Source of the DNA: Paraburkholderia humisilvae
GTDB taxonomy: Bacteria; Pseudomonadota; Gammaproteobacteria; Burkholderiales; Burkholderiaceae
DNA: 46,632 nt
Assembly: GCF_902859855.1 (NCBI RefSeq)
Contig: NZ_CADIKH010000050.1
Span: 1-46,632 of the forward strand
Direction of reading: 5' to 3'
Made by a program: the position numbers and the translations under genes. The notes under the pieces are model-generated. The model had not been told where the DNA came from and made no database searches. It worked only from the letters and a program-made list of their open reading frames with translations. This document shows, one piece after another, positions 35,717 through 45,074 of this stretch; the first letter of the stretch is position 1, and every line of letters begins with the position of its first letter.

Positions 35717-36220
35717 ATGGCTGATTTCCGAATCTGGTCGGATGACTTTCCCGCCAACGGCTTCATGCCGAAAGCATCGGAGTTCAACGACAAATCGTTC
35801 GGCGTCGACGGCGAAAACATCTCCCCCGCGCTGCAGTGGGAAGCGCCGCCCGAGGATGCGCAAAGCCTTGCGCTGACCGTCTACGATCCCGACGCGCTGA
35901 CCGGCAGCGGCTTCTGGCACTGGGTGGTGGTCAACCTGCCGGTGGACGCGCGCGGACTGCCACGCAACGCGGGCAAGGCGGACGGCAGTCTGTTGCCGCA
36001 CGGCGCCGTGCAGGTGCGCAACGACTATGGCACGCAAGGCTACGGCGGCGCGGCGCCGATGCGTGGCGACAAGCCGCATCGGTTTATCTTCAGGCTGCAT
36101 GCATTGAGCGCGCCTCAACTGCCGGTTACACCGGACACGTCCAACGCGGTGGTGCGCCTCATCATGCATCAGAACGACCTCGACTCGGCGACCTATACAG
36201 GACTCTATGAACTGAAGTAA
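35717..36220 (+). CDS. YbhB/YbcL-family PEBP-like protein
   Basis: This 167-residue protein belongs to the phosphatidylethanolamine-binding/Raf-kinase-inhibitor-like family. It has S-P-A-L-Q-W near residue 37, D-P-D-A around 57-60, G-F-W-H-W-V-V-V-N-L near 66, and H-R-F-I-F-R-L-H-A-L towards the end, which form the ligand pocket. The role in bacteria is uncertain. There is no signal peptide, so it is cytoplasmic. GAAAGAGG precedes the ATG. It stands alone after vsr. Confidence 0.9.
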   Translation: MADFRIWSDDFPANGFMPKASEFNDKSFGVDGENISPALQWEAPPEDAQSLALTVYDPDALTGSGFWHWVVVNLPVDARGLPRNAGKADGSLLPHGAVQVRNDYGTQGYGGAAPMRGDKPHRFIFRLHALSAPQLPVTPDTSNAVVRLIMHQNDLDSATYTGLYELK

Positions 36221-36428
36221 CACGCGTGCACGTCCACCGTCAGACGAACACGGGCGGCGCGCAGCGCGATCCGCATCGCATTGACCGACGGTGCGAACGA
36301 ACGACGCGCGCGTGATATTCACCGGGAGGCCGGCTCATCAATATCATCAACGGCCTCGTCCCGATTCATCCTCTTTGAGCGGCCGCGAGGCCATCAAGCC
36401 AAACCCGATCGCAACACCGCCCCCGTCG

Positions 36429-37868
36429 ATGCGAGCACACCCTTCCCGCGACACCCGATCCCCCTCTGCCGATACTCCCGCTTCGCGCGGCCGCACCGCG
36501 CAAGACAACGAACAGGGCCTGCCCTTGCCGCAACGTTATTGGGCGATCCTCGTCGTCGCGTTCGGTATTTCGGTGTCGGTGCTCGACAGCGCGATCGCGA
36601 ACGTTGCGCTGCCGACCATCGCCCGCTACCTGCATGCGAGCGCGGCCAGTTCGATCTGGGTGGTTAATGCGTATCAACTGGCGGTCACGATCTCACTGCT
36701 GCCGCTCTCGTCGCTCGGCGACCGGATCGGTTACCGGCGCGTCTATCAGGGCGGGCTGGTTTTGTTCACGATCGCATCGCTCGGCTGCGCACTCGCCGAC
36801 TCGCTGCCCACGCTCGCCCTGGCGCGCGTGATCCAAGGCTTCGGCGCCGCGGGCATCATGAGCGTGAACACCGCGCTCGTACGGATGATCTATCCACCCG
36901 CGTCGCTGGGCCGCGGCATTTCAATCAACGCGATGGTGGTCGCGGTGTCGTCGGCGGTCGGGCCGACTGTCGCGGCGGGCGTGCTATCGGTCGCATCATG
37001 GCAATGGCTGTTCGCGATCAATGTGCCGATTGGCATCGCCGCGTTTGTGATCGGCATCAAGGCGCTGCCCGGCAACGTGCGCCATGACTCGCCGTACGAC
37101 TACGTCAGCGCCGTGCTGAACGCGTTCGTGTTCGGTCTGCTGATCTTCGCGGTCGACGGGCTCGGGCATGGCCAGCGGGTCGCCTATGTCGTGCTCGAAG
37201 CGCTCGCGGCGCTCGCGATCGGCTACTTCTTCGTGCGGCGCCAGTTGACACAACCCGCGCCGCTGCTGCCGGTCGACCTGCTACGCAACCCGCTGTTCGC
37301 GCTGTCGATCGGCACGTCGGTCTGCTCGTTTTGCGCGCAAATGCTGTCGTTCGTGTCACTGCCGTTCCTGATGCAGAACGCACTCGGCTTGTCGCAAGTG
37401 CAGACCGGTCTTCTGATGACGCCCTGGCCGCTCGTGATCATCGTCGCCGCGCCGATATCCGGCGTGCTGTCGGACCGAATGTCGGCCGGTCTGCTCGGCG
37501 GCATCGGTCTCGCGGTGCTGACCTGCGGTCTGCTGCTGCTTGCGACGCTCGGCTCGCATCCTCAGCCGTTCGATATCGGCTGGCGAATGGCGTTGTGCGG
37601 CGCGGGCTTCGGCATCTTCCAGTCGCCGAACAATCGGACGATTCTCGCGTCGGCGCCACGCTCGCGCAGCGGCGGCGCGAGCGGCATGCTCGGCACCGCG
37701 CGTCTGACCGGGCAGACATTGGGCGCCGCGCTCGTCGCGCTGATCTTCGGTGTCGTGCCGCAGCACGGGCCGGTGGTCGCGCTATATGTCGCCGCGTGCT
37801 TTGCCGCGGTGGCGGCAGTCGTCAGTTCGCTGCGCGTGACGCAAACGGGCAAGACTGCGTCCGCATAA
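36429..37868 (+). CDS. DHA2-family MFS exporter
   Basis: This protein of about 479 residues has 14 hydrophobic helices. It shows the MFS motif A pattern S-L-G-D-R-I-G-Y-R-R after helix 2, D-S-A-I-A-N-V-A-L-P-T-I (motif D1 of DHA2 exporters) in helix 1, and R-V-I-Q-G-F-G-A-A in helix 4. Relatives such as EmrB and QacA export drugs or metabolites using the proton gradient. The start is unclear: ATG 36429 lacks a strong ribosome site, and starts further upstream (36291) add a disordered segment. No membrane fusion protein gene lies beside it. Confidence 0.88.
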   Translation: MRAHPSRDTRSPSADTPASRGRTAQDNEQGLPLPQRYWAILVVAFGISVSVLDSAIANVALPTIARYLHASAASSIWVVNAYQLAVTISLLPLSSLGDRIGYRRVYQGGLVLFTIASLGCALADSLPTLALARVIQGFGAAGIMSVNTALVRMIYPPASLGRGISINAMVVAVSSAVGPTVAAGVLSVASWQWLFAINVPIGIAAFVIGIKALPGNVRHDSPYDYVSAVLNAFVFGLLIFAVDGLGHGQRVAYVVLEALAALAIGYFFVRRQLTQPAPLLPVDLLRNPLFALSIGTSVCSFCAQMLSFVSLPFLMQNALGLSQVQTGLLMTPWPLVIIVAAPISGVLSDRMSAGLLGGIGLAVLTCGLLLLATLGSHPQPFDIGWRMALCGAGFGIFQSPNNRTILASAPRSRSGGASGMLGTARLTGQTLGAALVALIFGVVPQHGPVVALYVAACFAAVAAVVSSLRVTQTGKTASA

Positions 37869-38085
37869 CTTGCACGCGTCGTTGCCCGCGGCGCGCGCAC
37901 GCGTTTGCGCTGGCGGCGCCGCAGCGTGCGCCACCAGCGTCAATCTTCCGCGTGACCGATGAGCCCGCACGATATCGTGCGTGATCACGCGTGAATCGCA
38001 CTCGCCGCCGTCGAACCTGTCCAAGCTGATGTCCGGCGCGTGATGTGCCGGACGCTCTGGTCTGGTTCATACGATAGGGGGCACC

Positions 38086-38667
38086 ATGTCACTCATCGTC
38101 GCTGGACGTTTCACGACCTTCCCTGCTGCTGAATCCGCCGCGCAACAGTTGTTCGAACGCGGCTTCGTCGGCGAGGACGTCACGCTGTTCTTCGTCAATC
38201 CGCGCGGCCAGCACGCGCTGCATCCGCTCGACGAAACGCCGCCCACCACCGCCAGCCTGCTCTCGCCGCTGTCGCATCCCGCGCATCACGGCGCGACATA
38301 CGGTGCAGTGGTGGGTGCGATCATCGGCGTGGCGATTTTCACGGGCTTTGCGGCTTCATTACCGGTGGTTGTCATTGCTGCGGGCGTTGGCGCGTATATC
38401 GGCGCCAAAGTCGGCGCGATGATTCAGGCGCGCAGTGGACCGCGCGTCCATCATGAGCGGGTTCACCGTGAATTGCGCGCGTCGGGCGTGCTGGTAGCGG
38501 TGCATGTGACGCCGGAAAACCAGCTCGAAGCGGCGCAGGTGCTGCGCGCAGCGGGCGGCGCCGACATCGAACGCGCGAGCGGGCACTGGCAGCAAGGCCG
38601 TTGGGCCGATTTCGATCCGCGCAGCACGCCCGACCTGCTGACCGAACTGAATCAGCAGCAGGCCTGA
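38086..38667 (+). CDS. glycine-zipper membrane protein
   Basis: This 193-residue protein has a soluble N-terminal part starting I-V-A-G-R-F-T-T-F-P-A-A-E-S-A. A hydrophobic glycine-rich segment (about residues 70-110; G-A-V-V-G-A-I-I-G-V-A and G-V-G-A-Y-I-G-A-K-V-G) fits a glycine-zipper pair of helices, and a C-terminal domain contains V-A-V-H-V-T. The pattern resembles stress-type proteins that regulate membrane integrity. The function is unknown. GGGGG just upstream supports ATG 38086. Confidence 0.75.
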   Translation: MSLIVAGRFTTFPAAESAAQQLFERGFVGEDVTLFFVNPRGQHALHPLDETPPTTASLLSPLSHPAHHGATYGAVVGAIIGVAIFTGFAASLPVVVIAAGVGAYIGAKVGAMIQARSGPRVHHERVHRELRASGVLVAVHVTPENQLEAAQVLRAAGGADIERASGHWQQGRWADFDPRSTPDLLTELNQQQA

Positions 38668-38690
38668 CGACGGGCGGCTCGCAAATAGAA

Positions 38691-38712
38691 ACGGCAGCCC
38701 TTCGGCTGCCGT
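38691..38712. terminator. hairpin after the glycine-zipper gene
   Basis: A 9-bp perfect stem (ACGGCAGCC/GGCTGCCGT) closes on a CTTC loop. No T-run follows on the plus strand, so it may be a weak terminator. It lies between converging genes. Confidence 0.6.
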
Positions 38713-38785
38713 GGGTCATCGCGTATTGAGCGAATCGGCACGCGCGCGCGACACAATACACGCGCGGCGACGTGACGGCCGGCCG

Positions 38786-40207
38786 CTAGGCCGTCACGTC
38801 AGCGCGCTTTACCGCTTTTTCGGTCACCGACGACGCGGTCGCGACATGCCGCAAATCGGCGAGGAACGTATCGCGCCAGACCGACAGATTGTTCTCGCGC
38901 AGCGGCGCCATCATGTCCGCATGGCGCGCCTGCCGTTCGGCGAGCGGCATCGATAGCGCGCGCTCGAGCGCCTCGGCCATCTGCGACAGGTCGAACGGAT
39001 TGACGACCAGCGCACCGGGCAATTGCTCGGCCGCGCCCGCAAACTGCGACAGCACAAGCACGCCCGGATCGGCGGGATCCTGCGACGCGACGTATTCCTT
39101 TGCCACGAGATTCATGCCGTCGCGCAGCGGCGTCACATAGCCGACCTGCGACTGACGGAACAGCGCCATCAGCAGATTGCGTTCGTACTTGCGGTTCAGG
39201 TACTGGATCGGCGTCCAGTCGAGCTGCGCGAAACGGCCGTTGATGCGCCCCGCCTCGCCTTCGAGGGTCTGGCGGATGCGCTGGTACGTCTGCACGTCCG
39301 AGCGCGTCGGCGGCGCGATCTGCACGAGCGACACGCGGCCGTGCCAGCCGGGTGCATTGAGCAGCAGACGCTCGAACGCCTGGAAACGTTCGACCAGCCC
39401 CTTCGAATAGTCGAGCCGGTCGACGCTCATGATCAGCTTGCGGTTGCGCATCGCATCGCGCAGGCTCTTCACCGGTTTGCGGTCGGTGAACTGCACCGAT
39501 GCTTTGGCGATCGCGTCCGGATAGATACCGATCGGATACGCGCCCACCTTCAGGAAACGGTTGTACGCGTGAACCATGCAGTCATCGCTCGCGGCGCCGT
39601 GGCGGCCGCGCTCAATGTAGTCGACGAACGACTGCCGGTCCGCGTCGGTCTGAAAGCCCACGACGTCGTAGCTGCACATATCGCGCACGAGTTCTTCGTG
39701 CGGCGGCACGGTCAGCAGCACCTGAGGCACCGGAAATGGAATATGCAGGAAAAAACCGATCGGGTTCTTCACGCCCAGTTCGCGCAGGCAGCGCGCAAAC
39801 GGCAGCATGTGATAGTCGTGCACCCAGATGATGTCGTCGGGCCGGAGCATCTCCTTCAACTGCCTGGCGAGCGACGCATTCACCCGCAGATAGCCGGCGT
39901 ATTCCTGACGGTCATAGCGCGACAGGTCGTTGCGATAGTGAAAGGTCGGCCACAGCGTCGCATTCGAAAAGCCGCGATAGTACTGGTCGTAGTCACGCTT
40001 GGAGAGCGCCACGGTCGCGTAGGTCACGTTGCCCTGTTTCTCGATCACAGGCGCGGACGGTTCACCCGCTATCTCCCCGCTCCAGCCGAACCAGACGCCG
40101 CCGGTCTCTTTCAGCGCATCCAGTACGCCGATCGCAAGACCACCCGCGGCGGGCCGGCCTTCCTGCGTCGGTGCGACCCGGTTCGACACTACGATCAATC
40201 GGCTCAT
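38786..40207 (-). CDS. otsA: trehalose-6-phosphate synthase
   Basis: This 473-residue enzyme of GT20 joins UDP-glucose and glucose-6-phosphate to make trehalose-6-phosphate. Seen are R-L-I-V-V-S-N-R-V near residue 3, G-V-W-F-G-W-S-G-E, W-V-H-D-Y-H-M-L-P, S-V-D-R-L-D-Y-S-K-G-L in the second half, and R-D-G-M-N-L-V-A-K-E-Y-V-A. Trehalose protects against osmotic and desiccation stress. The ATG at 40207 follows GAGGGGGAG. No otsB is visible within the window, so the phosphatase must be elsewhere. Confidence 0.95.
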   Translation of the reverse strand: MSRLIVVSNRVAPTQEGRPAAGGLAIGVLDALKETGGVWFGWSGEIAGEPSAPVIEKQGNVTYATVALSKRDYDQYYRGFSNATLWPTFHYRNDLSRYDRQEYAGYLRVNASLARQLKEMLRPDDIIWVHDYHMLPFARCLRELGVKNPIGFFLHIPFPVPQVLLTVPPHEELVRDMCSYDVVGFQTDADRQSFVDYIERGRHGAASDDCMVHAYNRFLKVGAYPIGIYPDAIAKASVQFTDRKPVKSLRDAMRNRKLIMSVDRLDYSKGLVERFQAFERLLLNAPGWHGRVSLVQIAPPTRSDVQTYQRIRQTLEGEAGRINGRFAQLDWTPIQYLNRKYERNLLMALFRQSQVGYVTPLRDGMNLVAKEYVASQDPADPGVLVLSQFAGAAEQLPGALVVNPFDLSQMAEALERALSMPLAERQARHADMMAPLRENNLSVWRDTFLADLRHVATASSVTEKAVKRADVTA

Positions 40208-40391
40208 ACAACTCCCCCTCATTCAGTTGACGTTCCATGCGACTTGCGCCGAAACAGTGCACGCAAAAGCCATGCCGCATTGCGACATTCCGGAACACAA
40301 AAATGTATGCAAATGTGACAAACGAGTAAAAACACCCACGCACGAAGTCACGCGGAGCATTTTCCTCCACCGGCACATCGATCGGGAGAAC

Positions 40392-40604
40392 TCAGGCGTC
40401 CTGCTCGGTGCCGAGATCGCGCTGGTAGTCGAGGTCTTCCTTGCGTATGCCCCCCTGGTTGTGATCCCCGTCGGGCGGAGCATCGGGGGCGGCGCGATTT
40501 TGCGCCGCCGGGTCCGGGGCATTGGGCGAGCTGGCGGGAGCACTGCCGGGGCGCGGTTCGCGCTTCGAGTGGCGCGCGGAGCGCCGCAAGGCGGGGTGTC
40601 TCAT
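40392..40604 (-). CDS. small polar protein, unknown
   Basis: This 70-residue protein is rich in Arg, Ala, Pro and Asp and looks disordered. It ends with I-R-K-E-D-L-D-Y-Q-R-D-L-G. CTGGAGG lies about nine bases before the ATG, a strong site, so translation is likely. No membrane or secretion signal is seen. It lies next to a second small disordered protein gene. Confidence 0.55.
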   Translation of the reverse strand: MRHPALRRSARHSKREPRPGSAPASSPNAPDPAAQNRAAPDAPPDGDHNQGGIRKEDLDYQRDLGTEQDA

Positions 40605-40714
40605 GATCGATGCCTCCAGGGGAAGGCCGCCACCGAGACGGTGGCATCACCAAAGTCTAGAACTCGGCAACCTAAATTGCCGGTAAAAAGTTCGTTGGTT
40701 TTGTAACGAGTACA

Positions 40715-40972
40715 TCAACTTGGCCAACCGCAACGTGACCGGGCGCTCTGCGGCGGGTGGACCGGCGGAGGATCGCCAATCGGCAGAGGAATCGGTTCCC
40801 CCGGCATGCGGTCAGGGTCCGGCGGTGCGTCGTCGTCGCCTTCGTCGGGTTCATCCGGTCCGGGTGGGTCAGTCGGCTCCGGACGATGCAGCGAAGTCAT
40901 CGCCCGATATCCGTATGGCGCCTGCGAGGCCTGCAGCAGGATTGATACAGCGACACTGTCGCGTTGCGGCAT
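40715..40972 (-). CDS. small proline-rich acidic protein
   Basis: This 85-residue protein has a short ordered start (S-V-A-V-S-I-L-L-Q-A-S-Q-A-P) followed by an acidic, proline-rich low-complexity segment (P-P-G-P-D-E-P-D-E-G-D-D-D-A and P-P-P-V-H-P-P). GAGGAGG about five bases before ATG 40972 favours that start. The family is unrecognised. It lies between the response regulator gene and the other small gene, all on the minus strand, so they may be co-transcribed. Confidence 0.6.
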   Translation of the reverse strand: MPQRDSVAVSILLQASQAPYGYRAMTSLHRPEPTDPPGPDEPDEGDDDAPPDPDRMPGEPIPLPIGDPPPVHPPQSARSRCGWPS

Positions 40973-41034
40973 GAGAGCCTCCTCGTTCACGTCGATCGGA
41001 ACGCAGCAAAGGCTGTGCCGTTTTTGACCGATGG

Positions 41035-42441
41035 TTATGCGTCCGCCTTGCCCAACGCCCGCGGTTCTTCAGCGCCGTCGTTCTCGTCGCCACGGCCCGC
41101 GTCGTTGCCGTATTCGACGAGCCGGTTGTACAGCGTCTTCAGACTGATGCCGAGAATCTCCGCTGCGCGCGTCTTAACGCCGCCGCACTGTTCGAGCGTC
41201 GCGAGAATCAGTTGACGGTCCGCTTCGGCCAGCGACGTACCGAACGGTATCGTGATCGCGGTGCCCGCGGTCGACTTCGACAGCGTGATCTGCAGCGGCA
41301 CCGTCGCCGTGCTGTCCGAGTCCGAGCCCGACATGATATGAGCGCGCTGCACGTAGTTCTTCAGTTCGCGCACGTTGCCCGGCCACGGATACGACAGCAG
41401 CATGTCTTTGACCGCCGGCGGAAAGTGCTTGCGCGTGCCGTGCTGCTCATTGAGTTCATCGAGGAACGCTTGCGCGAGCAGTTCGACGTCCTTGCCGCGC
41501 TCGCGCAGCGGCGGCAAGCTGATCGGAAACACATTTAGACGGTGATACAGATCCAGACGCAGCTTGCCTTCGAGCACCGCCTGCTCCGGATCGCGATTGG
41601 TCGCGGCGATCAACCGCACATCGGTCTCAATCTCCTTGGTCGTGCCCACGCGCATGAACATGCCGGTTTCGAGCACGCGCAACAGCTTGACCTGCAGCTC
41701 GATCGGCATCTCGGTGATTTCATCGAGAAACAGCGTGCCGCCGTTCGCGCGTTCGAAATAGCCTTTGTGCTGGCGATCCGCGCCGGTAAACGAGCCGCGC
41801 TCGTGACCAAACATCTCGGACTCGATCAGATTTGGCGAAATCGCGCCGCAATTCACCGCGAGAAATGCGTGCTTGCGACGCAGGCTCAGCTGGTGCAGCG
41901 TCTGCGCGGCCACTTCCTTACCGGTGCCGGATTCGCCGACCAGCATCACCGATGCCGCCGTGGGCGCCACGCGGCTGATCTGGTCATACACCTGCTGGAT
42001 CGCCGCCGAATTGCCGAGCATCAGGCCGAAGCGGCCCATGCGGCGCAACTCGCCGCGCAGCGTGCCGATTTCGGCTTTCAGATCGCCCGCGCGCGGCAGG
42101 CGGTTCAGAATCGCCTTCACGCGCTGCATGTTGATCGGCTTGACGAGGTAGTCGGCCGCGCCCATCTTCAGCGCGCTCACCGCGGACTCGACGGTCGCAT
42201 GGCCGGTGATCACGATGAATTCGACGCCGGAGCGTGGATCGAGATCCTCGAACAGATCGACGCCCGTGCCGTCCGGCAGTTTCAGATCGGTGAATACAAC
42301 GTCCGGCATTTGCCGGACCAGCTGAATGCGGGCCTCGCGCAGATCGCCTGCGGTCGCCGTGGTCAGTCCGTCTTCGGTAATGATCGCGGCTAGCGCTTCG
42401 CGCGTACCCGGATCGTCATCGACAATCAGTGCATGTGGCAT
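41035..42441 (-). CDS. NtrC-family response regulator, sigma-54 activator
   Basis: This 468-residue protein has a receiver domain (residues 3-115) with acidic D8-D10 and phosphorylation site D52. A central AAA+ domain has Walker A G-E-S-G-T-G-K-E, the sigma-54 loop G-S-F-T-G-A and R-finger region. A Fis-type helix-turn-helix near the end contains A-A-E-I-L-G-I-S-L-K-T-L-Y-N-R-L. It would turn on sigma-54 promoters when phosphorylated by a sensor kinase, but no kinase gene is in the window. The loop reads G-S-F-T-G-A instead of the usual G-A-F-T-G-A. Upstream at 42722-42727 is a good -10 box. Confidence 0.93.
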   Translation of the reverse strand: MPHALIVDDDPGTREALAAIITEDGLTTATAGDLREARIQLVRQMPDVVFTDLKLPDGTGVDLFEDLDPRSGVEFIVITGHATVESAVSALKMGAADYLVKPINMQRVKAILNRLPRAGDLKAEIGTLRGELRRMGRFGLMLGNSAAIQQVYDQISRVAPTAASVMLVGESGTGKEVAAQTLHQLSLRRKHAFLAVNCGAISPNLIESEMFGHERGSFTGADRQHKGYFERANGGTLFLDEITEMPIELQVKLLRVLETGMFMRVGTTKEIETDVRLIAATNRDPEQAVLEGKLRLDLYHRLNVFPISLPPLRERGKDVELLAQAFLDELNEQHGTRKHFPPAVKDMLLSYPWPGNVRELKNYVQRAHIMSGSDSDSTATVPLQITLSKSTAGTAITIPFGTSLAEADRQLILATLEQCGGVKTRAAEILGISLKTLYNRLVEYGNDAGRGDENDGAEEPRALGKADA

Positions 42442-42926
42442 CGCGTTTCCGAAACCTAAAGAGGCGGGTGATCGATGGCGCGAACGGCCACACGGCGCGG
42501 TGCACGGCGCACGACCCGAACCGGGCCAAAAACCGCAACCGGCAACCGGTCCGGCCACGCGCCTGCCCCGCCACCGTGAACGGTCGCGAGCTTACATCAA
42601 TGCTATGTGCGAAACGGCCGGTTTGATCGGCCGCCTATGAAAAATTTACCAATTTAATGCAATATCGCAACAATTGCCGCCAACCGATGGGATAAAACGG
42701 CTCATTGTTGTCGATTTACCCATTATACGGTCATATCCCGAAAATCCATACTGGATGCGCCTGTTTTAGCCAGGCACTCGCCTGCCGCCGTCGGTCACGC
42801 CGTACCGGCGTGGCTGCCCGCGACGGTCGCTCGCGTCGAGCGGTTTCGCGCGGGTTTCGAGCGGCGCTTACGTGGACGCGAAGCGCGAACCGACGGGCCA
42901 CGCCGCGCCGCGGCTCGCAACCTGCG
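42442..42926. other. 485-bp gap with the response-regulator promoter
   Basis: No convincing gene lies in this stretch. It separates the envelope gene pair from the response-regulator gene, both on the minus strand. A perfect minus-strand TATAAT lies at 42722-42727, about 280 bases before the start codon, which would give a long leader. The segment about 42635-42760 is clearly less GC-rich than its surroundings. Confidence 0.5.
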
Positions 42927-43184
42927 TCAGCTACGCGGAAACGGCCACGCGCCGCCCGCTGCGGCATGATCGGCGCCATTGCCTACGCGCGCATGGGTGC
43001 CGCCTGGCAGGGTCGCGGGCTGCACAGTTTCCGCTTCGGCGATCGAACCGCCCTCGCCTTCCCAACGCGTCAGATCGCGCGCGGCCATCGCCTGCGCCAT
43101 ACGGCGTTTCTGTGTCCAACGCAATGCGAGCATGCCGCCGATCGCGAACACCGCGCCCAAGATCCCGATTCTGGGTCGAGCCAT
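42927..43184 (-). CDS. small membrane protein, envelope pair
   Basis: This 85-residue protein has one N-terminal helix (about residues 6-20; I-G-I-L-G-A-V-F-A-I-G-G-M) followed by a basic segment and a polar tail. GGAGG five bases before the ATG is a strong ribosome site. It is 66 bases downstream of the DUF883 gene, so it probably belongs to the same transcript. I do not recognise the family. Confidence 0.65.
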   Translation of the reverse strand: MARPRIGILGAVFAIGGMLALRWTQKRRMAQAMAARDLTRWEGEGGSIAEAETVQPATLPGGTHARVGNGADHAAAGGAWPFPRS

Positions 43185-43250
43185 ATTGACCTCCTCGATG
43201 ATAAGAATCGTCGCAAACAAGCAAGTTTCGTCGCCGCGTTCGCGCGGCCT

Positions 43251-43568
43251 TCAGCGCGCGACCAGCACGCCGAGCAGAAAGCCGACGCCGGCGGCAGCGC
43301 CAAGTGCCTGCCACGGGTTGTGCCGGACGTATCGTTCGGTTTGCACGGTCACGCTGCGATAACCGCGCTGCGCGGCAACTTGTGCATCGGCCAGCGCTGC
43401 CCGCAGCGTATCGACATGCGCACGCAAGCGTTCGCGCAGCGCATCGACGCCTTCGCCAGGCAGCGCCGTGGCGAGCCTCAGCATTTCCTCTGAATCCGTC
43501 AACAATACGCTCAGGTCCTCGACGATTTTCTGCTTGCCGAGGGCGAACTGTTCGGTGGTGGCTGTCAT
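43251..43568 (-). CDS. DUF883/ElaB-like membrane-anchored protein
   Basis: This 105-residue protein has a helical soluble part, then R-H-N-P-W-Q-A-L-G-A-A-A-G-V-G-F-L-L-G, which is the typical DUF883 C-terminal transmembrane signature (residues 83-104). ElaB and YqjD of E. coli are tail-anchored proteins of this type that bind ribosomes at the inner membrane in stationary phase; the role here is by analogy. GGAGATCGCG directly precedes the ATG at 43568. Confidence 0.88.
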   Translation of the reverse strand: MTATTEQFALGKQKIVEDLSVLLTDSEEMLRLATALPGEGVDALRERLRAHVDTLRAALADAQVAAQRGYRSVTVQTERYVRHNPWQALGAAAGVGFLLGVLVAR

Positions 43569-44003
43569 CGCGATCTCCGTGTGTTTTGACGATCGTTGTT
43601 TCGTCGATTCCTGCATCGATAGATGGCACCGCCCTGCGGTGCCGATTGCGTGTTTTTCATTCCATGGACGCGTTCGGCCATTGCTTTCGTACGCCACCCG
43701 ACAGTCGACGCAACAGCCATACCCGACAATCCTGTGCAAATGTGTCGATACACGGCACCATGTCGAAGTTCCTCGCAAGATGCGCGTCAATGTTGCCGGC
43801 TGCCGCGCACCGCGAACTTTTTTCCGCTCTTCGCATAAGAGCACGATAGATGCAAGCGCCTTGCCGGGCACCGCGCGCCAGTGGTTAAATTGGTTTTTGC
43901 GAGATAACGGATCGCACCCGGCGCATTCAGCCCAGGTCAGTCCGCGTGCTCGCGGCCTGCGCCATCACATCCTCGAACCGCATTTGCACAGGACACCCTG
44001 GTT
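43569..44003. other. 435-bp divergent gap
   Basis: This gap lies between the DUF883 gene (minus) and the receiver-less sigma-54 activator (plus). It must carry promoters in both directions, but no strong -10 or sigma-54-type site stood out and no gene was seen. Confidence 0.45.
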
Positions 44004-45074
44004 ATGGCGTCAACCGATCTGGACTCGCCCGCCGTCGGCACTCCCGCCGGCGGCAGCGCAACGTCACAGGCGAAACAGCGCGGCGCCGAAGGCGTCGCAG
44101 GACTGAAGTCGTATGGGACGCTGTACGGCTCATCCCCCGTGATGCTCGATCTTTATGAGCAGATCGCGCGTGTGGCCGCGACCGACGCGACTGCGCTCAT
44201 CATCGGCGAATCCGGCACGGGCAAGGAGCTGATCGCCCGCACGATTCACGAACATAGTTCGCGCCACGATCGCGCGTTCGTCGCGGTCAATTGCGGCGCG
44301 ATTCCGGACGAGTTGATCGAAGCCGAACTGTTCGGCCACGAGAAAGGCAGTTTCACGGGCGCCGTTCAAGGGCGCATCGGCTACTTCGAGCACGCGAATG
44401 GCGGAACGCTGTTCCTCGACGAAGTCACCGAGATGTCGCCGGTGCGCCAGGTGAAGCTGCTGCGCGCGCTCGAGACCGGCACGTTTTTTCGCGTCGGCGG
44501 CACTGAGCTGATTCACAGCGACGTACGCGTGATCGCCGCGACCAATCGCGACCCTGCTGTCGCGGTTAAGGAAAACGGACTGCGCGAAGACCTGATGTAC
44601 CGGCTCGCGGTGTTTCCTCTGCGCGCACCGCCGTTGCGCGAACGCGAAGGCGACCGCGAACTGCTCGCCCAACATTTCCTCACCGCGTTGAATCAGCAGG
44701 AAGGCACGAACAAGGTATTCAGCAAGCGCTCGATGGAGACACTGCGCACCTGGTCATGGCCCGGCAACGTGCGCGAGTTGAAGAACGCGGTGTATCGCGC
44801 ATTCATCCTTGCCGAGAAGTCAGTTGAGCTGCCGCACCCGCATCTGATGTCGCGTGTGAAAAAGCCCGTCACGCTCGGCGACTCGATGAGCGTGTGGATC
44901 GGCACGCCGCTCGCCGACGCGCAGAAGCAGATCATCCTCGGCACGCTGAAGTACTGCGGAGGCGACAAGCGGCGTGCCGCGAAGGCGCTCGGCGTCAGCC
45001 TGAAGACGTTATATAACCGGCTGAGCACCTACGGCGACGAAGAAGACGCAAGCCAGGACGACAGCGCCACGTGA
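44004..45074 (+). CDS. sigma-54 activator without receiver domain
   Basis: This 356-residue protein has only about 37 disordered residues before its AAA+ domain, with Walker A G-E-S-G-T-G-K-E, loop G-S-F-T-G-A, and a Fis-type helix-turn-helix ending A-A-K-A-L-G-V-S-L-K-T-L-Y-N-R-L. It lacks a receiver, PAS or GAF input, resembling PspF. Activity must be set by another protein or by its level. Its helix-turn-helix is close to that of the response regulator at 41035, so their target sites may overlap. The ATG at 44004 follows AGGA about eleven bases upstream. Confidence 0.9.
   Translation: MASTDLDSPAVGTPAGGSATSQAKQRGAEGVAGLKSYGTLYGSSPVMLDLYEQIARVAATDATALIIGESGTGKELIARTIHEHSSRHDRAFVAVNCGAIPDELIEAELFGHEKGSFTGAVQGRIGYFEHANGGTLFLDEVTEMSPVRQVKLLRALETGTFFRVGGTELIHSDVRVIAATNRDPAVAVKENGLREDLMYRLAVFPLRAPPLREREGDRELLAQHFLTALNQQEGTNKVFSKRSMETLRTWSWPGNVRELKNAVYRAFILAEKSVELPHPHLMSRVKKPVTLGDSMSVWIGTPLADAQKQIILGTLKYCGGDKRRAAKALGVSLKTLYNRLSTYGDEEDASQDDSAT

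Noticed and set aside
40665..40682. CGGCAA/TTGCCG hairpin between two small genes as a terminator
   Set aside because: The stem is only six base pairs and no T-run follows on the relevant strand.
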